Source of the DNA: JBDKVA01 sp039679375
GTDB lineage: Bacteria > Bacillota > Clostridia > Acetivibrionales > DTU013
DNA: 64,000 bases
NCBI GenBank assembly: GCA_039679375.1
Contig: JBDKVA010000176.1
Location: 1 to 64,000, forward strand
Reading direction: 5' to 3'
Numbering within the stretch: position 1 is the first letter of the stretch; each line of letters begins with the position of its first letter. Shown piece after piece: positions 1 to 8,720 of this stretch. The notes below the pieces were generated by a model that searched no databases, was not told the DNA's origin, and saw only the letters and a program-made list of their open reading frames with translations. The position numbers and the translations under genes are program-made.

Positions 1-212
1 CCGATTCTTGCAGTTGTCCACGCTCTTGCATAGTTCTCAAATGCCCATACACTTGGAAGCCCCCATATATTATTAAAGAACTCCTTATTTGATTTCAGTG
101 ACATAAGAATTGACCAGATAATTGGATAAACTACAATACCGGCATAAGCCAGAAGCAAAACTCTTAATAAAACATACAGCCTGTTGATTCCTTTATTTTT
201 TTGCAGCTTCAT
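1..212 (-). CDS. Sugar ABC transporter permease, MalG type (partial, N-terminal 70 residues)
   Basis: Inner-membrane subunit of a CUT1-family carbohydrate importer; only the N-terminus is inside the window and the gene runs off the left edge. The visible part has a short basic cytoplasmic tail, a first membrane segment at about residues 12-37 (LLRVLLLAYAGIVVYPIIWS) and the LMSLKS stretch that follows it in this family. The ATG at 212 is preceded by AGGAGGG and lies 12 bases after the stop of the MalF-type permease, so the two are co-transcribed. The solute-binding protein and ATPase are not visible; the binding protein may lie beyond the left edge, and the ATPase is usually a shared MsmX-type protein encoded elsewhere. 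Confidence 0.9.
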   Translation of the reverse strand, partial: MKLQKNKGINRLYVLLRVLLLAYAGIVVYPIIWSILMSLKSNKEFFNNIWGLPSVWAFENYARAWTTARI

Positions 213-224
213 CCTTATGCCCTC

Positions 225-1124
225 CTAATATTGATAGTTCTCGGATTTTAATACCTTTTCAACAAACAGGTAGAAGCACAGTCCAATTACCAGTACAAAA
301 GTGCCTATAGAAGCCCCATATCCAAAATCGGAATTCTGAAATGCATTTTGATACAGATAGGTAGTAAGGACTACGCTTTCATTATTCGGCCCGCCATTCG
401 TCATGATTTTGATTAAGGCAAATCCTGCATTAAGCGCATTAGCCATGAAGTAAACCATGGTAATTTTAATGATGTTCCACACCAATGGCAACGTAATCTT
501 GAAAAATTGAATAACCTTGCCTGCTCCATCAATTGTCGCCGCTTCATATAAATCATTTGTTATGTTTTGAATTGCAGAGATATAAATAACCATGTACAGC
601 CCTACACTCATCCATACCTGCGGAATAATAAGCGCCGGTTTTACAGTACTCAAATCGCCCAACCACACTCTTGTCAGGCTTTCGAGGCCAAGAGCCTTTA
701 AACCTGCGGTTATTATTCCAAACTGAGGGTTGTACATAAACTTCCACAGCATTGCAACAACTACTACCGACATTACATTAGGGAAAAAATACACAGCTTT
801 ATATAAAGGCGCCTCTCTTATGCTTTTATTACAGAATACTGATGCAAAGAACAAAGCGATAATAATAGTAAATATCATTGTAAAAAGTGCAAAATACATG
901 TTGTTAAGAAATGCTTTCAGAATCAAGGGGTCATTGAACATTTTCTGATAATTTGTCATACCGACCCATTTAAAGTCAAAGGTGAATCCATTCCATTTCA
1001 TAAAACTCATAAGCACAGCAATAATGTTTGGTAACAAAATTCCCAAAAAATAGAGCAGAAAGGCAGGAAAAACATATATGAAAATAAAACCTCTTCTGTT
1101 AAAATTCTTAAGTGCTTTTTTCAT
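225..1124 (-). CDS. Sugar ABC transporter permease, MalF type (CUT1)
   Basis: First transmembrane subunit of a carbohydrate importer, 299 residues, the normal length for the family, with six predicted membrane segments. The cytoplasmic EAA loop that docks on the ATPase is recognisable (YEAATIDGAGKVIQFFKITLPL region), as is the family motif NGGPNNES before the last segments. I chose the ATG at 1124 because GGGAG sits 7 bases upstream; an ATG at 1130 is only one base from that ribosome-binding site. It is followed closely by the MalG-type permease and preceded by a beta-propeller gene, so it belongs to module 1. The substrate is unknown; the neighbouring dehydrogenase and isomerase suggest an unusual mono- or oligosaccharide. 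Confidence 0.92.
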   Translation of the reverse strand: MKKALKNFNRRGFIFIYVFPAFLLYFLGILLPNIIAVLMSFMKWNGFTFDFKWVGMTNYQKMFNDPLILKAFLNNMYFALFTMIFTIIIALFFASVFCNKSIREAPLYKAVYFFPNVMSVVVVAMLWKFMYNPQFGIITAGLKALGLESLTRVWLGDLSTVKPALIIPQVWMSVGLYMVIYISAIQNITNDLYEAATIDGAGKVIQFFKITLPLVWNIIKITMVYFMANALNAGFALIKIMTNGGPNNESVVLTTYLYQNAFQNSDFGYGASIGTFVLVIGLCFYLFVEKVLKSENYQY

Positions 1125-1194
1125 ACTCATACTCCCTTTTTTATAGCTTTCACAGGAAATAGCCTTTCATACTACATTTACATTCAAGCTGCAA

Positions 1195-2340
1195 TTATTC
1201 CAAAACGCATTCCCAGAGATACCCCGGTCTGTCCCTGTTATCGTTCTCTCCCGCATAAATTACTCCATCCTCTGTAATTACTATTTGATGAATCCTGACA
1301 GGTCTTTCCCCGGTTTCACTGTTAATGATCGGTTTCTTGCCAACAAGCTTTTCCTTTTCAGTATCATAAGCAAAAAGCTCGGTCTGGTAGCCTTCGCCGC
1401 ATGTGCCATAAAGAAGGCCGTCTTTTTCACTTCTCGCTAACCCCGCCAGCCTTCTGCTATCTGTAGGTTTGCAAAGCTTTTTTACCTCTCCGCTTTTTGG
1501 ATCAAGACGGGCAAGCGTTCCTGCTTCAGTGCCAAAATAAATATATCCGTCTCCGCCATTATAAGATGTGTCCGGACGCGCCTTATCTTCATAATTCTCT
1601 TTCGGGAGACCATATTTGAAGAATTCCATTGAGTCGCTCCCTGGGTCGTAGCAGAATAACCTGATGGAGTCCGGTCCTACATCATATGCGAACGCCCTGA
1701 GTATCCCATAAGTTCCCCATACCCTGCCCTCATCATCTATTACAGGGTTATGCGCCTGTGCAAATTCCATACCGCTTCCGATATGCGCGATGAACCTGCT
1801 CTTGTTTTTCTTCAAATCGTAGCTCCAGAAAACTTCAGGGCTTGCTCCGTATCCGTAAATTACCTTATTCACTCTGTCGAGCGTTATCGATTGAATATAT
1901 ACCCTATCCACAGGTATTGATAAAAGTTTGTATTGATTTGTTGATATATCGTAGCTTACAAGCCTTCCGCCTTTTGCGTCAAACTGCTTGTCAACATCAT
2001 GCAGCAATGCTGTTGCAGCATATAATATGTCGCCATCAATTTCCAGAGATCTATGGAACTTTGCATCATATTTATCCGCAAACTTTTCATAGCCTAAACT
2101 TGTTATTTTCTTTGTCTCCCTGTCAAACTTCCAAAGCAGTTCATTTGAAAAGCTGCCGATCCCCAGAAAGACACTGTCACTCTTCTTATGATACGCCAGA
2201 GAAGTCAGTGAGATCCAGTATTTCCGGTATGCTTCATCGTTGATAAAGTCATCATAAACCCATTTGTCATGGACTTCCTTCATCCAGTTATCGAACTTTA
2301 CATCATAAATCTTATACGTATTTACCTTAAAATTAAGCAC
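1195..2340 (-). CDS. Beta-propeller protein of the amidohydrolase module (paralogue 1)
   Basis: A 381-residue protein with no signal peptide or membrane segment, made of repeated blade-like segments such as GRLVSYDISTNQYKLLSIP, SRLFxYDPGSD and GTLARLDPKSGEV that alternate hydrophobic strands with D-x-x-T/S-G turns. It is a clear paralogue of the protein at 25509-26657: both share YDDFI near residue 30, DAKFHRS, ALLHxVDxxFDAxGG and the C-terminal GENDxxxRxGYLWE. The start is a GTG with GAGGTGG 5 bases upstream. It sits between an amidohydrolase pair and the permeases. SMP-30-like and lyase-type propellers are possible relatives, but I cannot name the reaction. Its repeated pairing with amidohydrolases suggests it works on the same substrate. 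Confidence 0.75.
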   Translation of the reverse strand: MLNFKVNTYKIYDVKFDNWMKEVHDKWVYDDFINDEAYRKYWISLTSLAYHKKSDSVFLGIGSFSNELLWKFDRETKKITSLGYEKFADKYDAKFHRSLEIDGDILYAATALLHDVDKQFDAKGGRLVSYDISTNQYKLLSIPVDRVYIQSITLDRVNKVIYGYGASPEVFWSYDLKKNKSRFIAHIGSGMEFAQAHNPVIDDEGRVWGTYGILRAFAYDVGPDSIRLFCYDPGSDSMEFFKYGLPKENYEDKARPDTSYNGGDGYIYFGTEAGTLARLDPKSGEVKKLCKPTDSRRLAGLARSEKDGLLYGTCGEGYQTELFAYDTEKEKLVGKKPIINSETGERPVRIHQIVITEDGVIYAGENDNRDRPGYLWECVLE

Positions 2341-2454
2341 TTATACCACCTCATTGTTATTGTGTTTTTTAAACTATTTAAATAAGTCTTTATAGATATA
2401 TTCAACATTATTTTTAAAAATCCTTCAATAAAATTAAATTTTCTATTGAAATAT

Positions 2455-3249
2455 TTACATTCCATTATTGCCCAGTAATTTCTTCATATTGAGCCCAAGA
2501 ATGCAGGCTTTCGCATCGTCGCTTATATCAGCATAGATCACTTTCCCCAAAGCCGCGCTCTGCGAATTGTAAGCGGCATCGGATCCAAATAGGAGCTTTT
2601 CGGCAGGTACTTCACCGGCCAGCCATTCTATTAACCCTTGATAGTTATACGATATGGTTATGTCAAGGTACACGTTTTTTCTCTTTTGCGCAACACCGGC
2701 AGCTTCCCTGATTGCATCAATTTCTCCGCCTGAATGGCCTAATATTATCTTTAACCCGGGATATTGATCTGCAATTTCATCAAAATCCCTGATATCCTTG
2801 ATACCCCAAGTATGTGACAGTAATGGATTATTATATTCGCAGCCAAACCTGTACAGCTTATGGTATTGCTCGCCATTCACCGGATATTTGTGCAGGGACG
2901 GATGGATCTTTATTTGTCTGAAGCATTTCTTACCCTTTACGTCCTGAAGGATCGTATCTACTTCTTCGGGATAATTTGGATTTACTCCGAACTGTCCTAT
3001 AAACCTGTCGGGGTATCCGGCAACAAGCTCCTCAATGTCGGAGTTGCCCTTTTGCGCGTCCTGGCCTATTGCATGGAGCGAGCTGATGCAGCCGAGCCTT
3101 ATCCCATTCAGGTCCATACTTCTTATCAGACTTTCCGCTGTATTATCCCCGGAGAAAAAGTTATACGGCTTGCCCAGATGCATATGCCCGTCAATGATCA
3201 GCAGGTCGCTGTAATTCTTAGCCTCGAATTTCTCTATCAAGCCCGTCAT
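2455..3249 (-). CDS. Amidohydrolase-2 family TIM-barrel hydrolase, catalytic member of pair 1
   Basis: Cytoplasmic metal-dependent hydrolase or decarboxylase fold (COG2159-like), 264 residues. The metal and catalytic motifs are all present: HMH at residues 22-24 after IID, RQIKIHP, LSHTW, ILGHSGG and LLFGSDA near the C-terminus. Known members hydrolyse sugar lactones or decarboxylate aromatic acids; in this sugar context a lactonase is the simplest guess. The ATG at 3249 follows GGGGAGG and lies 2 bases after the stop of the partner gene. A longer reading up to 3351 only adds an antisense-like extension overlapping that gene. It is co-transcribed with the degenerate partner and the beta-propeller. 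Confidence 0.88.
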   Translation of the reverse strand: MTGLIEKFEAKNYSDLLIIDGHMHLGKPYNFFSGDNTAESLIRSMDLNGIRLGCISSLHAIGQDAQKGNSDIEELVAGYPDRFIGQFGVNPNYPEEVDTILQDVKGKKCFRQIKIHPSLHKYPVNGEQYHKLYRFGCEYNNPLLSHTWGIKDIRDFDEIADQYPGLKIILGHSGGEIDAIREAAGVAQKRKNVYLDITISYNYQGLIEWLAGEVPAEKLLFGSDAAYNSQSAALGKVIYADISDDAKACILGLNMKKLLGNNGM

Positions 3250-3251
3250 CG

Positions 3252-4007
3252 TTACTCCGCCTCCCCTATAAGCCTCATGATGTTGTCTCGGGCAATATTG
3301 CGTTTGTCCGCATCCGTTATATCCGCATTCAGCACCATGGCTTTTGCGCACCCGGGGGAGTACATAGGCATGGCGGTCCCGTATAATAACCTTCCGGATC
3401 CAAAATGCTCACACAGATGCTCTATGCCCATATGATTTTTATACATTGAAATATCTATATGCAAATTCTTGCAATCATCCAAAATCGGGTATAAATATCT
3501 TGCGCTTCTGTAACCGACTTTTGTAAGTATGATGTTCATTCCTTCATGTCGGGTCAATAAGTCGTACAGGTCATCCCATCCAACCTGATCGCTGTCGATC
3601 ATCAATGGCAGCTTCAGCTCCTGAGCCAGCCTATAGGTTCTCCCCAGGCTCCATTCGGATAGGCTGTAATTGAGTCCCGTTGCCGAAGGCGCTAACCGTA
3701 AAGCTTTTATGCCGTTTTTTATAATCTGCCGCTTCAAATCCCCACATGAAGGAAATTCTCCTGTACGATCCGGCATCACCACCCATACCGGTATGAAAAA
3801 GCTGTCGCCTGCTATCTCCTCCAGAAGCTTACTATTGCCCTCTACAGGGTGGTACTCAATAGAGAGGCTGTGGTAAACAAGAGCTTTCTTCACTTTGCTT
3901 TTGACCAGGACAGATTTAATCTGCGCAGTATCTCCCGGCCCGAAAAACGGGAATGAAGTCCTCTTTCCTATCATACAGCTGCAATCTATAAATTCGAGTT
4001 CAGACAT
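3252..4007 (-). CDS. Degenerate amidohydrolase-like protein, non-catalytic partner of pair 1
   Basis: A 251-residue protein of the amidohydrolase TIM-barrel fold, recognisable from its N-terminal ID-x6-G strand, GIKALRLAP, the NLHIDIS strand and RLLYGTAMP near the C-terminus. The metal site is gone: the HxH after FID reads CSCM, there is no GHSG histidine (LTKVGYRSARY instead), and the final Asp of GSD or GTD is Ala. It ends 2 bases before the intact amidohydrolase, so the two are probably translationally coupled. A structural or regulatory pseudo-enzyme that forms a heteromer with its neighbour is the likely role. A GGAGG lies about 12 bases before the ATG. Confidence 0.82.
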   Translation of the reverse strand: MSELEFIDCSCMIGKRTSFPFFGPGDTAQIKSVLVKSKVKKALVYHSLSIEYHPVEGNSKLLEEIAGDSFFIPVWVVMPDRTGEFPSCGDLKRQIIKNGIKALRLAPSATGLNYSLSEWSLGRTYRLAQELKLPLMIDSDQVGWDDLYDLLTRHEGMNIILTKVGYRSARYLYPILDDCKNLHIDISMYKNHMGIEHLCEHFGSGRLLYGTAMPMYSPGCAKAMVLNADITDADKRNIARDNIMRLIGEAE

Positions 4008-4072
4008 AGTACCGCTAATCCTCCGTTATGATATTTCAAAAACAGTATGCCGGCACAAATCTGACAGCATTT

Positions 4073-5134
4073 TTATTCCTGTATCTCTGCGACCGTACTC
4101 CTTTCAACAAGAGAAGGTTCAACAGTCAGATTTACATATGGACTTGCACCGTCACCTCTTAATTCATCAACCAGGATTTTTGCAGCCAGCTCGCCCATTT
4201 GTCTTGACGGAACTCTTACTGTAGTAAGAGGGGGATAGGACACTTCGCAGAACAAATTGTCATCGAATCCCAGAATCGATATATCCTGGGGAATTTTAAC
4301 CCCTTCTCTGTTGAAATAATTCATCAGTCCGAAAGCAACCATATCATTCATTGCAACTACTGCAGTCGGCCTGTCGTTTTTCGTGCAAATCCTTTTGGCA
4401 AGCTCGATTCCGGCATAAAATTCAAGATTTTCCTTCTCATTTGCACTGCCGTCATAAATGCACAGCATTTCTTCACCGAAATGAAGACCCGCTCTTCCGA
4501 TCACATCCTTGAACCCTTCAATACGGTCGGCGCGTGTCCGCCTGTCAGGCTTCAACCCTGCATAGACTATATCCCTGTGCCCTTTTTTGATCAGATATTC
4601 AACACCCAGAGCAGAGCCCTTCCTGTAATCATAGTAAACACTGCTGTGATTGCAGCCAGGCGCTGTATAATCCACCATAACTATTTTTACCGACGGTTTC
4701 CTATTACTTTGAAGTTCCCTAATAAACTCTGCATTGTCGTTTCCTGTAGAGATGATCATTCCGCTGATTCTTTTACCATGAATACTATTTATGATTTTAC
4801 CCTCTGATAAATTATTGCTGTTGGTGTTATAAAGTAAAATGTTGTATCCTTCTTTTGCGGCTATATTCTCAATCCCTGAAACAAGCGAAGTATAAAACGG
4901 GTTGACAATATTGGGGACTAGTATGGCAAGCTCGCTGCTTTCATTTGTTTTAAGGCCCCTGGCAAAAAGGTTGGGCGTATAATTGAGTCTCTGCGCTGTT
5001 TTAACGATCCTGTCCCTCATTTGAGAACTGACAGGATAGCTACTGTTGCTCAGAACGCGTGACACAGTAGTAACAGATGCCCCGCATTCTCTGGCGATAT
5101 CTTTAATTGTAGCTACACTGTTTTTTTGAGCCAT
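4073..5134 (-). CDS. LacI-family transcriptional repressor of module 1
   Basis: Sugar-responsive repressor, 353 residues. The DNA-binding helix-turn-helix is at residues 9-31 (TIKDIARECGASVTTVSRVL), followed by the hinge helix region and a periplasmic-binding-protein-like effector domain with typical strands LAILVPNIVNPFYTSLV and ISILGFDDNLFCEVSYPPLTTV. I chose the ATG at 5134 because it places the helix-turn-helix where the family has it; the AGGAGG is 15 bases upstream, longer than ideal, and an upstream GTG at 5191 has no ribosome-binding site. It is in the same operon as the isomerase gene before it, whose promoter carries two matching operator-like palindromes, so it probably controls its own operon. 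Confidence 0.93.
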   Translation of the reverse strand: MAQKNSVATIKDIARECGASVTTVSRVLSNSSYPVSSQMRDRIVKTAQRLNYTPNLFARGLKTNESSELAILVPNIVNPFYTSLVSGIENIAAKEGYNILLYNTNSNNLSEGKIINSIHGKRISGMIISTGNDNAEFIRELQSNRKPSVKIVMVDYTAPGCNHSSVYYDYRKGSALGVEYLIKKGHRDIVYAGLKPDRRTRADRIEGFKDVIGRAGLHFGEEMLCIYDGSANEKENLEFYAGIELAKRICTKNDRPTAVVAMNDMVAFGLMNYFNREGVKIPQDISILGFDDNLFCEVSYPPLTTVRVPSRQMGELAAKILVDELRGDGASPYVNLTVEPSLVERSTVAEIQE

Positions 5135-5209
5135 AAGCCTGAAATAAAACCTCCTATAGACAGAGCCCGCCTGTTTGATCATGCTTTTCACAATGCAATA
5201 TTATATCAT

Positions 5210-6124
5210 TTAAATCTCATAATCAATATGCAACCGTTCAAAGAGATTCTTGAGATACTTTACGGATTCCAGATACTGGTCGTCAATATTGTCTACATTA
5301 CCTACGTCAATTGCCACATATCCGCTGAAGTCGTGCTTTTTCAGGGCTGTGAATATACCTTCGAAATCAATGTTCCCTCTTCCGCACGCAAGATGCTCAT
5401 TTATCCTGCCGTCATTGTCGGCAACATGAAGGTAGAAAATTTTATCTCCCACTTTTTCTGCGCTAAATGGCAGAATCTCCTTCTGTGCGTGCTGATGTGC
5501 GGTATCAAGTACCATTCCGAAATTGCCGTTGCCTACCGCATCGGATAGTCTTAAAAATGCATCCGTATTGCTGATCAATTCACCAACCCTCGGCTCCAGA
5601 CAAAATTTCAGATCTGATTCGGCTGCAATTTCAGTACACTTCCTATAACTGTCTACGATTATTTTCCAATGCTGTTCCCAATTGTAATCAGGATCTATTT
5701 CAACCTGGAACGACCTGCCATACTTCAATGCATCTTTATAGGGCGTCTCTCCCTTGAACTTCAGCGGCGGTACAAAACTATCGGTTTGTACTGTTTCGGC
5801 CCCGAAAAATTTAGCAGTCTCAACTCCCAGGCGATATGCCTCAAAAGCTTTCTCCCTCTTATCATTATCCATACTCGCTATGTCGGGAAGAATAGGACAG
5901 AAATTAATTATTTTAAGACCCAGCTTGCAGCACAAATCCTTTAGCTCTTCCTTATGCTGATATATCATTTTCATTCCGTCATTTCTTACGCCCTCAAGCT
6001 CAACATATCTAAAGCCAAGGGATTTCATCTCTCCGAGCACCTTTCTGGTGTCTTCCAATGACGGTGGATATCCATATTTACTAATGGCGTACAGCCAGCA
6101 ACAACTGATTTTCATTTTACTCAT
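5210..6124 (-). CDS. Sugar phosphate isomerase/epimerase (AP endonuclease 2 TIM barrel)
   Basis: Cytoplasmic TIM-barrel enzyme of 304 residues in the xylose isomerase-like/IolE-IolI superfamily. Visible features are the N-terminal LGFRYVELEGVRND strand, CLEPRVGELIS with the metal-binding Glu, MVLDTAHQHAQ with Asp and His, YLHVADNDGRINEHLACGRG and the C-terminal GYVAIDVGN. Members isomerise or epimerise keto-sugars or inosose intermediates. The ATG at 6124 has GGAGGG 7 bases upstream. It is the first gene after a clear promoter with two LacI-type operators and is followed by the LacI gene, with the Gfo/Idh dehydrogenase upstream. That combination resembles inositol-like or rare-sugar catabolism; the exact substrate cannot be told. 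Confidence 0.88.
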   Translation of the reverse strand: MSKMKISCCWLYAISKYGYPPSLEDTRKVLGEMKSLGFRYVELEGVRNDGMKMIYQHKEELKDLCCKLGLKIINFCPILPDIASMDNDKREKAFEAYRLGVETAKFFGAETVQTDSFVPPLKFKGETPYKDALKYGRSFQVEIDPDYNWEQHWKIIVDSYRKCTEIAAESDLKFCLEPRVGELISNTDAFLRLSDAVGNGNFGMVLDTAHQHAQKEILPFSAEKVGDKIFYLHVADNDGRINEHLACGRGNIDFEGIFTALKKHDFSGYVAIDVGNVDNIDDQYLESVKYLKNLFERLHIDYEI

Positions 6125-6140
6125 AATATGTCCCTCCATA

Positions 6141-6218
6141 GATAACGTTTTCTATATAAACTATAACATCATTACAAGTTAAGGTCAATAATAATCTCGT
6201 AAAAAAGTTATCGTTTTC
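6141..6218 (-). promoter_or_regulatory. Promoter flanked by two LacI-type operators
   Basis: On the minus strand TTGACC (6188-6183) and TATAGT (6165-6160) are separated by 17 bases, a good sigma-A promoter for the isomerase-LacI operon. Two related imperfect palindromes centred on CG lie on both sides: GATAACGTTTTC at 6141-6152, just downstream of the expected start of transcription, and GTTATCGTTTTC at 6207-6218, upstream of the -35. Their centres are 66 bases apart, about six helical turns, which would suit a looping LacI-family tetramer. The repressor at 4073-5134 is the natural candidate. Confidence 0.7.
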
Positions 6219-6375
6219 TATAATCAAAATTGAAGGTGCAAGACTCCGCTATATTCCATAAATGCAAAACTGCCATGCAGGGTTTACCCACATTGCAGTT
6301 CAACGCTTATGCCCTTCGATGGCGTCATTCCTTATAATCGTGATGCAAGATTATAACTTCTGATCGACCCCGATT

Positions 6376-7446
6376 CTATATATTCAGCATGTCATCCTTG
6401 AAACAGACCACCTGATTCGTTTGCGCTGATTTCATCACTGCTTCCATCACATGCATGCTTCTCATGATCTCCCGCTGCTTCACAATGATTTCCTCTTTGC
6501 CGTAAATTGCTTTTATCACATTCCGGTAATAATCCTTCACATCGGAAGGTATCTTTGGCAGCGGATACTCACATATCGTATCCTTTGTTCTCGGAGCCAT
6601 TGTTTTTGTCAGGCCTGCAGAGGTTACAACAGGTACGGCGTCCCTTTTTTCCCAATCCGAAACCATCACAATTTTTCCGTCCAGATTCCAATTCTCAATA
6701 ACAGCGGTACCATTCTCACCTTCTACATACCACCTGGGCAGGCTGATGAAATTGCTTGTACCGACTTCAATCTGGCAAGAGATATTATCCTCATAGTTGA
6801 GAAAAATTTTGAATCCGTCATCTACCTCCTCATTCGTTACAAAAGACATTGCAGCATAGAGTGAAAGGAGCTTCCGGTCCGCCAGCATCATCAGAATCTG
6901 ATCGATCAGGTGTACGCCCCAGTCCAGCACCATGCCGCCGCCATGCTTTTTCGTATTTCTCCAGTCTCCCGGTATACCTCTCGATCCATGCACGCGGGAC
7001 TCGATATTAAAAACCTTTCCAAGTGTATTTTTATCATATAGCTGTTTTGCTATGAGGTAATCTTCATCCCATCGCCTGTTCTGATGAACCGTGAATACCA
7101 CCTTATTTTTCGCAGCCGCATCAAACATCTCCTGAAGCTCAGTGCTGTTGAGCGCTACCGGCTTTTCACAAACGACATGCTTACCCGCATCCAATGCCTG
7201 GATGGAAATATCATGATGAAGGTCATTCGGAATGGCGATAATTACGAACTCAACGTTTTTATCCTCCAAAACAGCATCATAGGCATCATATGCATAAATC
7301 CCGTCCTTCCGGGCTGCTTCCGCTCTTTCCGGAAGTATATCGTAAATTCCCTTTAAGTTTACTTCAGGCATGGACTTCAAGAGCTTTGCATGCCAGCTTC
7401 CCATTCCTCCATACCCAATGATTGCCATCCCGCATTTACTATTCAT
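6376..7446 (-). CDS. Gfo/Idh/MocA family NAD(P)-dependent sugar dehydrogenase (module 1)
   Basis: Oxidoreductase of 356 residues. The N-terminal Rossmann fold has GYGGMG at residues 11-16, the family hallmark EKP is at 94-96, and the substrate half carries GGGMVLDWGVHLID, where the catalytic His lies. Enzymes of this family oxidise a hydroxyl of sugars, sugar phosphates or inositols. The ATG at 7446 is preceded by GGAGGT with 6 bases spacing. It lies upstream of the isomerase gene, across a 250-base spacer that has its own promoter. Together with the isomerase and the amidohydrolases it would give a route of oxidation, rearrangement and hydrolysis for an imported sugar. Confidence 0.92.
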   Translation of the reverse strand: MNSKCGMAIIGYGGMGSWHAKLLKSMPEVNLKGIYDILPERAEAARKDGIYAYDAYDAVLEDKNVEFVIIAIPNDLHHDISIQALDAGKHVVCEKPVALNSTELQEMFDAAAKNKVVFTVHQNRRWDEDYLIAKQLYDKNTLGKVFNIESRVHGSRGIPGDWRNTKKHGGGMVLDWGVHLIDQILMMLADRKLLSLYAAMSFVTNEEVDDGFKIFLNYEDNISCQIEVGTSNFISLPRWYVEGENGTAVIENWNLDGKIVMVSDWEKRDAVPVVTSAGLTKTMAPRTKDTICEYPLPKIPSDVKDYYRNVIKAIYGKEEIIVKQREIMRSMHVMEAVMKSAQTNQVVCFKDDMLNI

Positions 7447-7528
7447 AGACCTACCTCCATGATGTGGCTGCGCAGCCAATTCAATAATGTAATTTATCAG
7501 TGAAAACTATCGCTGCATTTCATACAAT

Positions 7529-7534
7529 ATTATA
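7529..7534 (-). promoter_or_regulatory. Possible -10 element for the Gfo/Idh gene
   Basis: A perfect TATAAT on the minus strand lies 83 bases upstream of the dehydrogenase start in an AT-rich spacer (7447-7622). No good -35 sits 16-18 bases further upstream (GTGCAA is the best), so this is only a candidate. Confidence 0.3.
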
Positions 7535-7622
7535 AAACGAATATATGTAATTTGCACGAGTTTTTGTCTAAAAAGGTAATATTCTGCCGTATTTTTATAT
7601 CAATATTCCAATATGCGCTTAA

Positions 7623-7723
7623 CCAATGTGGGCTACCGCCCACTACCCAACGAATGTACATATACCGCGAATGTGAAACTATTTTCTTGATTTTTATTGC
7701 AATTTCGCGTCAATAAGTTACTA
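7623..7723 (-). repeat. Intergenic TAGTAA repeat, copy 1 (full, about 101 bp)
   Basis: On the minus strand it starts with TAGTAACTTATTGACGCGAA, continues through an A-rich middle and ends with GGGCGGTAGCCCACATTGG. It matches the copies at 27865-27967 and 62369-62469 over its whole length. The first TAG is the stop codon of prmC. The pair of inverted arms (TTGCCGCGAA / TTCGCGGCAA in other copies) is slightly mutated here, and the terminal GGGC/GCCC hairpin is intact. Confidence 0.85.
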
Positions 7724-8620
7724 AAAAATGTTTTCATTAACACAATTGCCGGCCACAACACGGTCGATCCCCGCCAGATCCTTATATATTTGTATATTCT
7801 CGAAGCTGCCCGACATGATTTTTGCTACATCCTGCGCCTGGTCATAGCCTGTTTCAAAGGCAAGCATTCCGCCTTCATATAGAAAACCCGTCGCCTTTTC
7901 AATAATAACCCTGTAAAAATCGAGCCCGTCGCTTCCGCCATCAAGCGCTTCCATCGGTTCGTAGCACCGGACTTCCTTCTGCAGCCCTTTGATATCGCCC
8001 GTCCGTATGTATGGCGGGTTGGAAACGATTATATCGAATCGCTCAGCAGAAATTGCTTCAAATAAATTACTTTCAATAAAATGTATCCTGTCAGCAACTT
8101 TATTTAATACTGCATTTCGCTGAGCAATGGAAATGGCATCCGGCATCCTGTCTATCGCTGTTACAAGGCATCCGGGGACATAATAGGCCAGGCTCACAGC
8201 GATACAGCCCGAGCCTGTGCCAACATCCAGAATGGAGATATCACATCTCCCCCTGTCAGGTTTGGAATGAATAGCTTCCGATCCGCTCCGCCCTTTGCAC
8301 CGGTTTATCACCGTTTCCACCAGAAGCTCCGTCTCCTGCCTTGGAACCAGTACGCCGGGGCCTACTTCAAAAGGCAGCGACATGAACTCCTGCATACCCG
8401 TCAAATATTGCAGCGGCACTCCTTCCGTCCGTCTCTCCAGCAATGTAAAATAATGACTGTAAAGCACATCGTTGAATTCATCTGTACCGTGAGCATATAA
8501 AAAGGTCCTGCCGCAATGAGCCACAGAACACAGCAGAGCCCCGGCTTCCCGCGCCGGGGCCTCATTACCCGCTATCTTCAATAATTCGACACCTTTTCTA
8601 AACGCTTCACTTATAGTCAT
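7721..8620 (-). CDS. prmC: Peptide chain release factor N5-glutamine methyltransferase
   Basis: Methylates the glutamine of the GGQ motif in release factors 1 and 2 using S-adenosylmethionine. The 299-residue protein has the PrmC N-terminal helical domain, PLQYLTGMQEFMSLPF, VLVPRQETE, the SAM-binding motif VGTGSG (residues 133-138) and the catalytic NPPY (201-204). The ATG follows CGGAG at good spacing and lies about 100 bases after the DUF1385 gene, its usual clostridial neighbour. The release-factor gene prfA, which often follows it, is not here; instead a repeat element begins exactly at its TAG stop codon and sugar genes follow. Confidence 0.95.
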   Translation of the reverse strand: MTISEAFRKGVELLKIAGNEAPAREAGALLCSVAHCGRTFLYAHGTDEFNDVLYSHYFTLLERRTEGVPLQYLTGMQEFMSLPFEVGPGVLVPRQETELLVETVINRCKGRSGSEAIHSKPDRGRCDISILDVGTGSGCIAVSLAYYVPGCLVTAIDRMPDAISIAQRNAVLNKVADRIHFIESNLFEAISAERFDIIVSNPPYIRTGDIKGLQKEVRCYEPMEALDGGSDGLDFYRVIIEKATGFLYEGGMLAFETGYDQAQDVAKIMSGSFENIQIYKDLAGIDRVVAGNCVNENIF

Positions 8621-8720
8621 CTTTTAATGCTCCGGGCTCCGTTTTGCCAGATTCGACTCCAGATATCCCGCCCCATATATCTATCCTCTTTATTCTAACT
8701 TCCCACTTCTCACTTCAAAT

